From: Chaetoderma sp. LZ-2023a
Lineage: Eukaryota; Mollusca; Caudofoveata; Chaetodermatida; Chaetodermatidae
DNA length: 64,000 bases
Assembly: GCA_034401795.1 (NCBI GenBank)
Contig: CM067366.1
Coordinates: forward strand, 70,114,514 to 70,178,513
Direction: 5' to 3'
Shown here: positions 30,586 to 42,929 of the stretch, one piece after another
Layout of the letters: the number at the start of each line of letters is the position of its first letter
How positions within the stretch are numbered: the stretch's first letter is position 1
Translations under genes and position numbers: made by a program
The notes under the pieces: generated by a model
Told to the model about the DNA's origin: nothing
The model's database searches: none
Seen by the model: the letters and a program-made list of their open reading frames with translations, nothing else

Positions 30586-30615
30586 AGGGGGTGGGGTGGG
30601 GGTGGGGGTGGGGGA
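30586..30615 (+). repeat. GGGGTGGGGG tract
   Basis: Four GGGGTG-type units in a row, a potential G-quadruplex. Confidence 0.8.
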
Positions 30616-31059
30616 TTAATTTCTAGCTATGACCTGTCCACGCTGCCTAGCTGAAGCTATCGAGCGGAAACCAAATATATTTCTATTTTTCAACAAATCT
30701 AGGGGATTACTCTGATGATTACAACCATGGATTTCGGCCAAATACAATCCCACTCAGTCTCATTTGGAGGGATCTATTTCCAAAACTAGAACTGAATCCA
30801 TGAAGGCTAACTGTAATCAAAAGGGGGCGTTTGGTGGCCATTTTGGATGTTTTTATTTGATGGATTTTGAAGTCGAAATTGGATTTACGTAGTTGTTTAG
30901 TATTCTGGTTTCAAATTTGCCATTTTCGAAACAGTCCGATAAACAGTTTGGCGGCCACATTGGATCTTTTTCACTCCCACCAAAGGCTCCCATACTAAAG
31001 CAATGGGAAAGTTTTAATGTCTTCTCGAGAAACACTGGCCCGATCTATACTATAGTTGG

Positions 31060-31330
31060 CAGAAGGCATTATGGCATAGTGATCCAAGTTTTTTAAAACG
31101 GACATCTTGGATTTTGGCTGATTTTAAAAAATATCTTTAAAAATCATCTCCAAAACTGCGTGTGGGATCGATTCAAAGCTCATGAGATCATCTCGGGCTA
31201 GTGCTGATCAAGGTTTGTTAGAGGGAACTTGATTGGCCAAATGCAGCGGCCATCTTGGAGGACCTAGTTTTCCTGAAAGCGAGTTTCTGGTTTTGTTCGG
31301 TTGTGCCAGTGGCCAATAATTCCAGGTGAG
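31060..31330 (+). repeat. AGCTCACCT-family long repeat, interior
   Basis: Carries GGATCGATTCAAAGCTCATG and GAACTTGATTGGCCAAATGC, shared with 21245-21545 and, in reverse, 34500-34620. Confidence 0.6.
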
Positions 31331-31469
31331 TGATACAGGTCCATTGGGCCTCTTGTTATTAGTGACGCTGAAAAAAGGTTTGTGTGAGTATTGCGGTTGG
31401 TGCCATCTGTTTGTCTGATTATCGAGGTGTTACTACACCTTTATAATAGCAGTTAAAATGAATATCAAA

Positions 31470-33045
31470 CTGAACTAAGACAGAATCGCAATAACACCCT
31501 GCGTCAAATCAGTGAACTCGAAAACTATTCCGAGCAAGCAAAGCATTATAGATCAGCACTCCACAATAATCACTTGCTGACCATAACACTGATAGTCACT
31601 GCATCAGCTCTAACCTGGGGAAGGCTGAAACAATCAAGGAATGGTTTAACGTTGAGTTCACTGACACGGAAACAAATATCTACCCGTGTTTGACTGCCCA
31701 TGTAAAAGGCAATCACGGAAACGACAGTTAGAAAGGCTTTAACCTCTCTAAAGAATGTCTGTGCATGTGGGCGTGGCAGCATTATAACGGACACCTTAAC
31801 CCGTCTGGTGTTAGCTTAATGCTTTAATCGTCAAGACCGCCAAAACGGACCGTGTAGTGGTCTTGAGGAATGTCCATTTTTTCATCCAAGAGAATATTCT
31901 TTTTGAAAATTTACCACTGGAATGACTGTCAGTCACCCGTGGTAAATTTTCAAAATTAGTTTTCTCTCAGCCAGAAAATAGACACTGGCCAAGAAAAAAC
32001 TGGATTTTCTTGACCATTTTCATGGTCAAGCCGGTCAAAAAACAGCCCATGTAGTGGTCTTAAGTAATGTCTATTTGCACGACAACAGAAAGTTATTTAC
32101 CTAAATTTTATTGTAAAAATGATAATTTTTTTGAAACATTTTGACCATTAAAGGGTTAATTGATGTAAGTAGAATTTTGATGGCTTTCAGGCGCTGTTGA
32201 CACATGAGGGGGTAAATATGCAAATAATACCATCTCTACACAAATCCACGCGTCATCAACTCCGCCTGTGAACAACGCTTCCTTATCGATGCTGTGGGAG
32301 AAGGTACACTCATCGCACTCCCAAAGCCTAAGAACCAACACGGATCTCTTTCCAACCTGCGGCCAATAGTGCTTATGAAAAGCATACGAAAAAATTCTAT
32401 CAAATGTGACATTGTCTCGAATCAGAGATAAGATTGACAAATCTACTAGAAACTGGCGAGTGGCTTTAAAAGAGGGCGTAGCTGCGCTGACATACTCTTG
32501 GTAAATGAATGTTGACATCAGTATTACTATCAAAACATTTAGACTACTAGATATCTACATTGTATTTGATACCATCAAGCGCCCTCATATACTTCAATTT
32601 CTCCAAGCTGGCTGTAATGATCACAAATTACGCCTGGTTATAGACGCTTATTGGCAAACACAAAACTAAATGCCGCAGCTCTGTCATCTGCTCGAGAACC
32701 CTATACAAGACCAAAACACTAAAGATGGAGTACCAATATGCAGATGGAGTTTACTTAGTTGAGAAAAGGTCCCCTTGATAGACTACTTTCAACAGCTGCA
32801 AAACGGCTTAAGGCTGCACACCTGTAATTGAATGAAGTCAGAACACGAGTTCACTCATGTATATGTATGCAAATCAGGGAAATGACTGATGACGGTAACC
32901 CACATCGGGACAGTGAGAAGTGGAGAAAGAGCAGAATCTTGGGTTCCCGCCTCCACAGCTCTACCGACCATGGAACTATATTTGTAACAGGAAATATCGC
33001 CTTCCAGTCCTTCAAGAGCTATCTGACGAATGATCCATTGCAAGG
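31470..33045 (+). pseudogene. Decayed RTE-like LINE reverse transcriptase
   Basis: Coding remnant in three frames with many stops. In order: a pre-RT segment with LRQISELENYSEQAKHYRSA (31508-31567), AETIKEWFNVEFTDTETNIY (31627-31686), then, beyond an inserted TTAA element, the RT block LIALPKPKNQHGSLSNLRPI (32313-32372), GRSCADILLVNE-like residues (about 32475), IVFDTIKRPHILQFLQA (32562-32612) and the late segment REMTDDGNPHRDSEKWRKSR followed by ILGSRLHSSTD (32871-32963). The order matches non-LTR retrotransposons of the RTE/BovB kind, which copy themselves by target-primed reverse transcription. The catalytic YADD region is not recognisable. Not functional. Confidence 0.75.
31797..32215. 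mobile_element. Compound TTAA-type MITE inside the LINE
   Basis: Outer ends TTAACCCGTCTGGTGTTAGC and GTTGACACATGAGGGGGTAA. Inner PbC palindrome from TTAATGCTTTAATCGTCAAG (31816) to TTGACCATTAAAGGGTTAA (ending 32159), itself carrying a second half copy from about 32010. It splits the LINE coding remnant. Same compound layout as 11609-11998. Confidence 0.65.
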
Positions 33046-33229
33046 ACTACAGCTCGGTTTTGTTTGAGAATTACTCAGTCAGTACAGACAAACGATATAA
33101 AATAATATGGCACCTGGTATTTGAATCGAATATGTTGTCTGAACACTGTATGCTGGGTAAATTGCTATATAATTAGCTGGACACGAAGCTTTAATGCGTT
33201 GTAATATGATATCCAACAGCACAGAAATG

Positions 33230-33330
33230 AATGATGGTACATCCCACCAGACGCCCCCCCCCCCCCCCAAGCCCACCACCACGCACGTGCGCGCTCGCAC
33301 GCACACACCCACCCATCCCCACAGCACACA
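33230..33330 (+). repeat. C-rich / CA-CG simple repeat
   Basis: A run of 16 C at 33253-33268, then CGCACGTGCGCGCTCGCACG and CACACCCACCC. Confidence 0.85.
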
Positions 33331-33339
33331 CCCTCCCTA

Positions 33340-33770
33340 TTGGGGCACTTAGAAGTGGAGGCAACGCATCATTTGAGGTTCCCTCACTTGCAGGTCTACC
33401 GATGTTGGAACGTGAACAGGAAATATTACTTGCCAGACTTTTGGAAGTTGCTGATTCGTGGCCCTAAAATTGCCATGAAAGCCAAGATGCAACTACGATG
33501 AGTTCGTGGCTTTCCATAACGCTGTACAATTACAACGGCTGCACGGCACAAAAAGCCCTCTTTAACAAACCTGATGCGTGTCACAGCAAACATCAACAAA
33601 GCATTAGAAATCATCGCTGGCCACACAGTCTAATATCAAATGCAGCGCTCTACAAGCTGTGTAACATAGAGCCACTATTTGTGCATCGTCCTATTTGCAC
33701 GATCCTCGCCCTTCCACTCCGCTCCAGTATCGAGTACCATGCTTGCAGGCTTTTGATGTCTTAGCTAAGT
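33340..33770 (+). pseudogene. Second RTE-like LINE C-terminal fragment
   Basis: Encodes LYNYNGCTAQKALFNKPDAC then HSKHQQSIRNHRWPHSLISN and AALYKLCNIEPLFVHR (33523-33690), the typical C-terminal tail of RTE-type polymerases. Its first part (33395-33460) repeats nucleotides of the preceding fragment (32960-33040), so this is a second copy or a partial duplication and not simple continuation. Frameshifted upstream. The 3' tail is absent. Confidence 0.7.
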
Positions 33771-33959
33771 TCACGAAACTTCATAAATATTATAGGTGCA
33801 CGTTCACACCAGAATACTTGAAAATAAAATTATTAAATTTGTCTACTTTTAGAAGCTTAAAGTGTGTACCTCGAATGTAATAAAACGAAATAAATCTTAA
33901 CATATGACTATTTCATTCCGTACAAATTATTGTAATTTTTTTTAATCCGTCAATTAGTT

Positions 33960-34620
33960 TCCTTTCTCAGATGTATTTTAAAAATCGCCCAAAATCCAAG
34001 ACGCCTGCTTGTCAAATTGGCTGATCAGCTTTATTTGAACACACCTGGATCTCCATAGCCTAAGGATGCTTCCTGCCAAATATACTTGGAATCGGAAAAG
34101 TGGTTCTCCAGAGGAAGACATTTTAAATTTCCCATTGCTTTAGTATGTAATTTTTTTTTGGGGGGGGGGGGGTGAGGTGGGGTTGGGGTGGGGGGAATCT
34201 AAGACTGCCGGGAAACAGTTTATCCAACAGTTTCGAAAGTGGAAATTTGAGATCAGCATACCCAAAAACCTATATAAAACCAATTGTTGCTTCAAAATCC
34301 ATCAAATAAAAAGAATCCAATATGGCCGCCAAATAGGAGACATCTTGATTGGTACACGACAGCCATATTTTTTTACTGATCAACTTCCTTTTAATAGCCC
34401 ATAGTTCCTAATCATATCTGACAAATTTCGTCGCTTGATATCAATTCAGCGGTTCTGAAGAAGTCGTTTTCGTGAAAACTAAGTTATCCATGATGGCCGC
34501 CGAACGATTTGGCCAATCAAGTTCTCTTGAACAAACTTGGTTCAGCTCTTGGCCTAGATGATATTTCATGAGTTTTGAATCGATCCCCAAGTGGTTTTGG
34601 AGAAGATTTTTAAAGACATG
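33960..34620 (-). repeat. AGCTCACCT-family long repeat, reverse copy
   Basis: Reverse copy of 31060-31330 and 21245-21545, with TTTGGCCAATCAAGTTCTCT and ATGAGTTTTGAATCGATCCC. Broken by a G-rich tract at 34150-34195. Confidence 0.6.
34150..34195 (+). repeat. G-rich tract
   Basis: A GGGGGGGGGGGG run followed by GAGGTGGGGTTGGGGTGGGG. Confidence 0.85.
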
Positions 34621-34833
34621 TCTAACAAGAGTGCCGCCTATCGGGGCTTAATATGCCCGTCTTTAATGAATTTTAATCTTTTCAGCGAGTATAACTCTCG
34701 CAAATATGGACAGATCTCGCCCAACCAAACTCATGATACTTCATCTCTATGTATATGTTTACTGGAAATCGAATTTCAAGTGTAGGTTCAAAACTCCCTG
34801 AGATCTGGCCTTTGACAAATTTTACTCTTTTCA

Positions 34834-34834
<1 letters not shown>

Positions 34835-34865
<31 letters not shown>

Positions 34866-34905
34866 GGGGGGGGGGGGGGGGGGGGGGGGGGGAGGGGGGG
34901 GGGGG
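34835..34905 (+). repeat. 71-nt near-pure poly-G tract
   Basis: Only T34865 and A34893 interrupt the G run. Its length is probably unreliable in the assembly. It generates spurious poly-Gly and poly-Pro frames. Confidence 0.95.
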
Positions 34906-35069
34906 TAACTCTCACAAATGCGGATGGATCTCACTGAAACAAAATCATGACGCATCGTCTGCACCTATGAAAAAAAAATTTCAAATGCAGGTTGAGAAGT
35001 TTTTATACGCCTGTGCAAAGCGGGGTCGTATTATGTGATGGCGCTCGCCGTCCGTCCGTGCGCCGTCTG

Positions 35070-35935
35070 ATTCTTGTCCGGAGCAGATCTCGAAGAGTTT
35101 TGAACCTACACTCACAAATTTTTTTCAGCAGATATATTACCTATAGACGAAATGTCATGATTTCGGTTCGGCAAAATCCTCCCATATTCGCTAGAGTTAT
35201 CTCCCTTGAAAGCTTAAAATTTGTCAAAATTTTCTTGTCCGGGACAGATCTCGAAGAGTTTTGAACCTACAGTCACAATTTTTCTTCAGCAGATTATTAC
35301 CTATAGACTAAGTGTCCATGATTTCGATTTGGCAAAATTTTCGAGCTACCCAAAAAAGTCCTATTGGAAATGTATGGCGATTTCAAAATCCTCCCATATT
35401 CGCTAGAGTTATCTCCCTTGAAAGCTTAAAATTTGTCAAAATTTTCTTGTCCGGGACAGATCTCGAAGAGTTTTGAACCTACACTCACAATTTTTTCCCC
35501 AGAAGATGTGTTATGTATAGGCGAAGTGTCATGATTTCGGTTCGACAAGATCTGCCCATATTCTCCAGAGTTATCTCCCTTGAAAGATTAAAATTTGTCA
35601 AAATTTTCTTGCCCAGGCCAGATCTCGAAGAGTTTTGAACCTACACTCACAATTTTTTTTCCAGCAGTTGTAGGGATAGACAAAGTGTCATGATTTCGTT
35701 TCGGTAAAATCCGCCCATATTTTACAGCGTTATCTCCCTTGAAAAGCTAAATTCGTCAAAATTTTCATGTCCGGTCCCGATCTCGAAGAGTTTTGAACCT
35801 ACACTCACAATTTTTTTTTCAGCAGATGTTTTAAGGGATAGACGAAGTGTCATAATTTTGTCTTGGCAAAGTCCGCCCATATTCGCCAGCGTTATCTCCC
35901 TTGAAAGATTAAAATTCATCAAAATTGTCTTGTTG
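35070..35935. repeat. ~170-bp tandem long repeat, five copies
   Basis: Each copy has TCTCGAAGAGTTTTGAACCT, CACTCACAATTTTT, AGTGTCATGATTTCGGTTCG and GAGTTATCTCCCTTGAAAGC in this order. Copies start at about 35070, 35240, 35450, 35610 and 35770. The second copy carries an extra CCAAAAAAGTCCTATTGGAA, also seen at 37110. Confidence 0.85.
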
Positions 35936-36340
35936 TAATTGTAATGATTAATGCTGCTGTGAAGACTCAATATTTTTAGTGATGTCTTTGCCGTGAATTC
36001 CAAATGTGTACCTAATAGAAGGTATTTTAGTATGAATATGCATGTAGGTCATACCCTGATTATGGTCCTTGGCTGTTAAGTTTTTCACCATTCGAACTTT
36101 GATTATTTTAAGGCTGATTTGTATGCAGGTAAAATAGCCAGGTATAGGTTTTTGCTGCATTAAATTTTTTTAAACGACATTTACACCAACAAGGGGTAAT
36201 GCGTTTGAATAAAAGTTCAGAGATGTGTCCCACACCATGCTTAGAACTTGTCCAGATAAAAAATAAATTGCTTTTCAAAATCTTTCCATATTTTTTCGGC
36301 ATTTGAACTTTGTTAATTTTATGGCTGATTTGCATCCAGG

Positions 36341-36341
<1 letters not shown>

Positions 36342-36378
<37 letters not shown>
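36342..36378. repeat. AT microsatellite
   Basis: About 18 TA units. Confidence 0.95.
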
Positions 36379-36381
<3 letters not shown>

Positions 36382-36489
36382 GCTGTGGTTAAGGGTTTTT
36401 TAAATGACTTGCTTTTGAAACTTAAAACCTTGCGGATGATTATACATATGAGCAAGGATGTGCATGACACTTGGAATTTTGTTCTGACA

Positions 36490-36535
36490 CACACCCCCCC
36501 CCCCCCCCCCCCCCCCAACCACCCCACCCCACCCC
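36490..36535 (+). repeat. C-rich tract
   Basis: A run of about 25 C, then AACCACCCCACCCCACCCCG. Confidence 0.9.
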
Positions 36536-36699
36536 GGGCTGGGCCCAGGGGGCAAAAGGTCAAAATCCAATGTAGTTATATCACATATCATTTTGAAGCT
36601 CTTAGGTAGTAGACTACAGTACAACACATTATTTTGTTCTTGAATCAGTCTGAGGGCAGTGGCAGGGGACAAATGGGCAATCTAATTCTATATATGTAC

Positions 36700-38493
36700 A
36701 TGCCCCTGGACATTATTTTTTCGCAGAATATTTGGTCCTGGGCAGCCGGATCCTGCGGCAGCCGGATCCTGCGGTAACTTAAAAATGTGAGATATTGGTA
36801 TCTTATGATGCCGCATGTTTAACACTGGCTCATCCGATCTCAATGAAACTTTACAGAAGTGATCTATACTAGACAGGGATGTAATCTACATAACAATAGA
36901 TTTCATTTTGGAAAATTTGGAAAAAACATGGAATCACAGATTATTGTTTTTACTCAGAATCTCTTATTATACCTATTTTTCACGATTTTTGCCACCTATC
37001 TCCTACAGTTTCCACCTGATCAACTCCAAACTTGGTTAACTTGTAGTAGTCCTTGGGACTTGCATTGCAATTACTTTTATTTTGGATCGCACCTAGGATT
37101 TTCGAGCTACCCAAAAAAGTCCTATTGGAAATGTATGGGGATTTTCAAATGGATGTTTGAAGTGGTACTACGCCTAGAGTTTTGATCGGACCACTACCAT
37201 ACTTAGATAGGATGTTAACACTGATGATTATATTTTTTTTCAAAATGGCCACCGTGAAAATAATTTGGGCAAAACTACCATTTTTCGTTTTTTGCAGAAA
37301 TGAACTCGGAATGAAAAATTTTGAAATATTTTTTCTTCAAAATTACGACCAGGTGCACCTTTTGGGGGTCAAAATACCAAGGCAGAAATGAACTCAAAAT
37401 GACAAATGGAGAAAAAAATATTCTTATCCATTTTTTTTAAATGGCCGACAAAATGAGTTTTGCTCCGATCGACTTGAAATTTTGTGATCTTATGGGTCCT
37501 ATAGCGACTTGACTTCATCCCATTTTTGAAGAGGATTATTCCAACAGTTCTCAAGAATCTGCGTCTCAATGCCCTGTGTACCCCATAGTAAACCAATGGG
37601 AATTTCAAGTATGGATCTTTGAATTGCAACCACACCTAGAATTTTTGCTAGATCAGCACCAGACATGTCCAATGGTCATATAAGAAGAGACCGTACAATG
37701 ATCATTAATGCCCAGTCATCGCAGATTTACAGTTACTTCAGTAAATGTTCTTTAGTTACCAATTTCATTTTGGAAAATATCTCCTGCTTTTTCACAGATT
37801 TGGGCTTTGAATTTTTTTCATGCTTTTTGGGTTGTGGTTGTTTATGGAGCATTTAGCTCAACTAGGGTCATTCCGATTTCAATGCCACGTTACAGAAGTG
37901 TTCTGTGCAATACAGGGATATGATCTGCATCATTACTGATATGATTTTGGGCAATTTTTACTACTTTTGTCATGATTTTGGACTTTGAACATTTTTCATG
38001 TTTTTTGCTAGTTTTTATGGACCACTCATTTTCAACAATGGTTCAACAGATATCAACACAATTTTACAGCAGAGTTATATACTTAATGCACGGGTAATAT
38101 CTGCATCATTAGTAGTTTCAAGATCAAACTATCCACAGTTTGGTAAAATTTTCCACGTTTGATTCGTTACACCTTTTTATTGGTGCCTTACTGAATGTGT
38201 ATTACGAACCATGCCAAATTTGCTTTGGCAATCCACACGATCAATGACTACAGGATAGACATTTTAGGCTTCAGCGTTCCGCCAAAATCCAAGATGATCA
38301 CCGTCCAAACTGGCCGATCAACTTCGTTTGAACAAACCTGGATCTCTCTGTCCTAAGTATGCTTCTTGCCAAATATAATTGAAATCGACCCAGTGGTTTT
38401 TTAGAAGTCGTTTAAAGGAAAAGTTGACAGACGGACGACGGACAGTCGCCAAAGCATAAGCTCACTTGCCTTTCAGGCCAGGTGAGCTAAAAA
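36700..38493. repeat. Diverged long repeats, no genes
   Basis: The segment shares TCTCCTACAGTTT, GATCAACTCCAAACTTGGTT and GGTCCTATAGCGACTTGACT-like blocks with 42930-45660. It ends in a reverse AGCTCACCT-family terminus CAGGTGAGCTAAAAA at about 38480-38493. Open frames are short and unsupported. Confidence 0.6.
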
Positions 38494-39144
38494 TTATGAA
38501 TTTATTCGTAATAAAATTAAATGTTAAGATTTATTTCATTTCATTTTATCTAGGCCCACAATTTAGTATACAAAGTATACAATTTTAACAATTTTATTTC
38601 CAAGCATTCTGCTGTGAATATGTACCTTTACTGAGCTGGGGGTCAGTCAATTTCCGCACCCTCAGTCAACGCTTTTCAAAGAGAGGTTAGATAAGCTCTA
38701 CAGGGATATTACTTACAAGACTGACTTTTCGATCACTCCCGTCCACACCCACATGCCAGTGAAACATGTACCTGGAAGATGAAGACTATGAAGACAGTGA
38801 AGATCTGTCACAGGCTAACTAGCCTACACGACAGCAAACTCTATGCATCTATGATAATAAATAAGGAAGTACACAAATTTACACGTCCGCGTAAGCCAAG
38901 CTAAGGTTTTTTGTTACCGAAAGCCAGTCTACACGTTTCCTGTTCCTCAGGTAACTCATTTAGAGCAAAACGATTGCAACCTTCTGCAAAAATATATTTC
39001 CATTTCAACAGCATCGCCATCGTTGTTGTTGTGATTGTAAATCACCGGATGAAGTCTCGCCTATCAAGCGAAGTAAGCTGAAAACTGATTGGCGGACAGC
39101 AGCCCACAGTTATAGCGTTACTTCACATAGCAAGAGATCAAAGG

Positions 39145-39490
39145 ACTTTAAGTACGGTCACATACAGCGTAGCTATGTGAGCGGGCGGATGTTAGTACAG
39201 TGCTATCTGTGAGGGTAACGCAACAGCTATGGTCTATGTTCGGACATGTTCTGCGAATGCCAGAAAATACGCCTGCACAGAAAGCACTTGAATTTGCAGT
39301 GGTATCCAAGTGTTTTACGGTCTGACCCCAAAGAACGTAATCTTGTACGGCTAAATACGGGAACCCACCTAAAGGAGGCCAGGATGCTCGCAGTGGATAA
39401 GAGTGGAGAGCGTTGAAGAAAAAATGATTGCAGCTGAAAGAAGTTTTCACTTCTTCAGCTGCAGAACACAGTCATATCATCATCATCTCT
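39145..39490 (+). mobile_element. RTE-like LINE 3' end with ATC tail
   Basis: Encodes ADVSTVLSVRVTQQLWSMFG then HVLRMPENTPAQKALEFAVV (about 39181-39306), a conserved C-terminal block of RTE-type polymerases, before stops. The non-coding end GCAGCTGAAAGAAG…CAGAACACAGTCAT is followed by a short ATC repeat at 39469-39486. Confidence 0.75.
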
Positions 39491-39704
39491 CCCGAATCCT
39501 ATGAGGTAGAATCACCAAATATGGCACATTCATATTATGAGTGACTAGAAAATGTTAGTTTACGGTCAAAAGGTCAAACATCAAGGTCACAGGATCCCTT
39601 AGTGCTTACTGGAATACAATTCTTCACTAATTCTACAATGCAAGATCGTAGAATCACCAAATCTGTAACATACATTCATATTGTGTTGGCTAGAGTCAAA
39701 ATTC

Positions 39705-40053
39705 ATGAATCCATTTCCTCAGTCCATCATATAACGTCATAATGAACTACGTGATGAATGATTCGATTAAGCCCGTCTTTAACGCTTAATAGTCTGACAC
39801 GTTGTACGAATTGTATGTTTTTGCTATTTAAGAAACATGCTGTTGAATATTTTGAAACTAATATGATTAGACGCTGTTTCTGCCATAACAGCACACAGTC
39901 AAATTAGTTTCCAAATATTCAACAGCTTACCTGTATAGTTTTCTGGAAATGGAGTCAGGGAGTTCAAGTATCGATCGATCAAAACACGAGCGAGGTGTTG
40001 GTGGAACTTATAGAGATGGGCGGGGAGTAGCTAAAAATGGAAAGGTCCATTGA
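39705..40053 (+). mobile_element. HpA hairpin element, near full length
   Basis: ATGAATCCATTTCC at one end and AAAATGGAAAGGTCCATTGA at the other. Hairpin core 39840-39925 with shortened loop. GATCGATCGATC block present. Confidence 0.75.
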
Positions 40054-40194
40054 GTTTCGTGTCATGGGGTCACTTAGTGCATCGTCAAAACGGAGTGGAA
40101 AGGTGTGTCAGCTTCTCCCTCGAATGCATTATTAGTCCCCTACCGGTAAAACAAGGGGGAAATTATAGGTTTGCACTCCGTCTGTCTGTCCGTC

Positions 40195-40700
40195 TGTCTT
40201 AGTTGGTTTTACCACACCTTTTTCGCAGTCTTTCAAGATATTCAACTGAGAATTGGTATGTTGCTTTGTTATGAGAAATTGCTGATCAAGTTCGAGTTTC
40301 AGAAGTTTGCGTCGATTTTTTGGTGGAATTACGGCCCCTTCGACACGAAATACAAAAATTATACGTTTTCCACACTTTTTTCGCACTCCATCAACGGATT
40401 CAACTAAGAATTGGTACGTTGCTTTGATATGAGAAATTACAGACAAAGTTCGAGTTTCAGGCGTATGTGCCAATTTTTTATGGAGTTATGTCCCCTTTCG
40501 ACTTAAGAAATACAAAAAATATCAGCTTTCCGCACATTTCCCCGCACTTCTTCAAGATATTTAAGGGAAAATCGGGACATCGTTTTATTATAAGGAGTTA
40601 CAGAGCAAGTTCGAGTTCCAGACATTTTCACAAAATTTTCATGGAGTTATGCCCACTTTGAGCTTATGAAATATGAAAAATATTAGTTTTCCGCATTTTT
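40195..40700. repeat. ~150-bp tandem long repeat, three to four copies
   Basis: Each copy has AGATATTCAACTGAGAATTG, GTATGTTGCTTTGTTATGAG, AAGTTCGAGTTTCAG and a TTTGGTGGAATTACG block. Confidence 0.75.
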
Positions 40701-41089
40701 CCAGTTGCTCAGTCAGTCATGTGACGTCATCATTCCAAACAATTGGAGGGAGAATTTGCCATACGAGTTTTCTTCCTCTAGTTCCTGAATTCGCCGTCTC
40801 AATAAGAGAGCATTGTGTCGCTGCTATTTTCCATGTGGCTGACGATTTGGCCACTAACAGCACAGACATGCGGATCTTCACACTTTCAGCGGTGCTCTTA
40901 TTTCCCGCCACACACTCTACTCTGCCAGATAATTGGTGTACCCCATTTTAAATGCATAGATTGCTACCTTAGCGCATTAAAACGCTGTTTTGTCATCTCA
41001 GCTCTGGAGATTTGGCATTTCCTCTAATGTCGTTTTTTTCGAAAACAGAGAAGCGGGAAAAGTCTGAAATCTATGTTTCTAAAATAAAC

Positions 41090-41225
41090 ACGGGAAAACT
41101 GTTGAGTAACATATTTCAAAACTAATTTGTCATTAAACTGCTGCTGCTGGCTACGGAAATTCAATGGCATATGGCAGCAACGGTTTCCAGTCAAAAATCT
41201 TTAATATTCAGCATAATATTTCTTA
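41090..41225. mobile_element. HpA-type hairpin core
   Basis: TGTTGAGTAACATATTTCAA at the left, GGCAGCAACGGTTTCCAGTC at the right, with an AATTCAATGGCATAT loop expansion. Confidence 0.55.
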
Positions 41226-41324
41226 CAGGAGAAAAATGTACGTGAAATTATTTAAAATACTAGATTAAAATGTTTTTATATAGCGTTCAATTAACTTTGT
41301 ATACTGTTAATCAATGTAAGAGAT

Positions 41325-41415
41325 AGTATGGTGAATATTTTGAAACTAATTTGCCTGGAAGCTGCTGTTGACATAGCAACACTTTCCTGTCAAATTAGGT
41401 TTAAAATAGCTTAAG
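41325..41415. mobile_element. HpA-type hairpin core
   Basis: GGTGAATATTTTGAAACTAA pairs with TCAAATTAGGTTTAAAATAG around GCTGTTGACATAGCAAC. Confidence 0.6.
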
Positions 41416-41715
41416 GATTCCCCCCCCCCCTAAAATGCACGAGCAAGCCCATGAAAATAGCAGCAAGCTTCAACAGCATTGATTTCAAGTCATCCATAAA
41501 CCAGTTAGAAAAAGATGCCTTTTTCTTGGAATAGGAGTGTATTATTATAAACGCTTCTTCACCATCTGATACCATGGTAGTATATATCGAATCTGACGGT
41601 CAATCCATCCATATTATCAGTGGCTAGAAGGTATGTGTTTTAAGACAAAGCAGCAAATATAGAGGCTATGCCATGTTGACGTAATATCATACTTTAGTGT
41701 CAGACGTGAGAAATT

Positions 41716-41760
41716 GTGTGTGTGGGGGGTGGGGGGGGGGGGGGTGTGTGTGGGTGTGTA
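41716..41760 (+). repeat. GT/G-rich simple repeat
   Basis: GTGTGTG, then a 13-G run and TGTGTGTGGGTGTGT. Confidence 0.9.
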
Positions 41761-42589
41761 GCGAATAGTGTAGATTTACCCTACAGTATTCTATCAAGGG
41801 TTACTAAGAATGGACATTTTCCGGATTGTTGGTCAGGTAGGGAAAGGATTTGCAAATTTGACCGACAGTCGTTATTTTCACGCATCATTGGCTTTCAGTC
41901 AATTTCTTTCAAACCTCTCAGCAAACGTTTACAAACGATCTATAGCCACACGCACATTTAGAATGACAGATTTGAGACACCGTAAAGTCTTATATTACAG
42001 TCAAACCTTATGTTATATACACGTACATTTGGGGGCAAATAAATGTGGTCAGACGGGTGGTCGTACCACACGTCTTAAAGACCCGTCATTATATGGCCTC
42101 GAAATCTATTTACCATAGTTATAAATTAGTTCTATTAATCAACAGCTTGTCATTAGTAACCACATTTGAGGTACCAAAAGTGTACGTTATATACAGTTTT
42201 GACTGATGCAACTAAAAGGTTAAGGGAGATTATTCACACCAAAATGTTTGAAAATAAAATTGTTGAAATTGTATACTTTTTAGAGGCTTAAATTGTGTAC
42301 CCTCAATTTAATGAAACGAAATCAATCTTAACATATGATGATTTCATTCCATATAAATAAATTTCGTAGGTTTAGTTGTGAATTTGAATTAGGAACTCGT
42401 GCCTCTAATTCAATTTGACAACTTAAAAAAATATATTAATTTGTAACGTAATGAAATCATCATATGCTAAAGACTATTTTGTTTTCATTGCATTTAGCAA
42501 AGACGTGTTTGTAATGCTGCGTGTGTTATTCCAACAAGTTTCTAAATCAGACTTTAAAACAACCTTTATACGATTACTTATACGAATAT

Positions 42590-42720
42590 GCGCTCGTTCG
42601 TTCGTTCATTTATTTGACCGTCCGTCTTGCCATCCGTCCGTCCATCCATCCCTCCCTCCCACCCCCATCCCACCCACCCATTTATCCATCCACGTCCCGC
42701 CCATTCCTAGCTATGCCCCA
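42590..42720 (+). repeat. CCATC / CTCC-rich simple sequence
   Basis: CGTCCGTCCATCCATCCCTC and CCCACCCATTTATCCATCCA. It accounts for the Pro/Ser-rich open frames across this interval. Confidence 0.85.
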
Positions 42721-42929
42721 CCCACATTGTATGTGGTTGAAATCGATTTTAATATTTTGGAACCTGAACTCCCAGACTTTAAATTTCAAGGCAACTATAC
42801 AGGTAAAATGTTGAAAATTTTGAAACTAATTAGTGGGGTCTGCTTTTTATACTTTGAAACCAAATCCCAATTTCGCAGATTATTAAAATCACTCGAGGGT
42901 CTTCTTTCTTTCTTACTCTTCATCAAAAA

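Larger units (their letters stand above)
28966..31059. other. Non-coding stretch around the Cys-rich remnant
   Basis: Apart from 29164-29621 and the HpA copy at 30168, I see AT-rich DNA, a weak PbC-like palindrome at 29700-29880 and nothing else recognisable. Confidence 0.5.

Noticed and set aside
31570..32533. Open frames on the - strand (up to 125 codons)
   Set aside because: Antisense shadows of the LINE remnant and of the MITE inserted in it.
34682..34937. Open frames encoding poly-Pro and poly-Gly
   Set aside because: They are translations of the poly-G tract at 34835-34905 on either strand.
40673..40951. 92- and 64-codon overlapping open frames on both strands
   Set aside because: No recognisable motif, no splice context, and flanked by long-repeat DNA.
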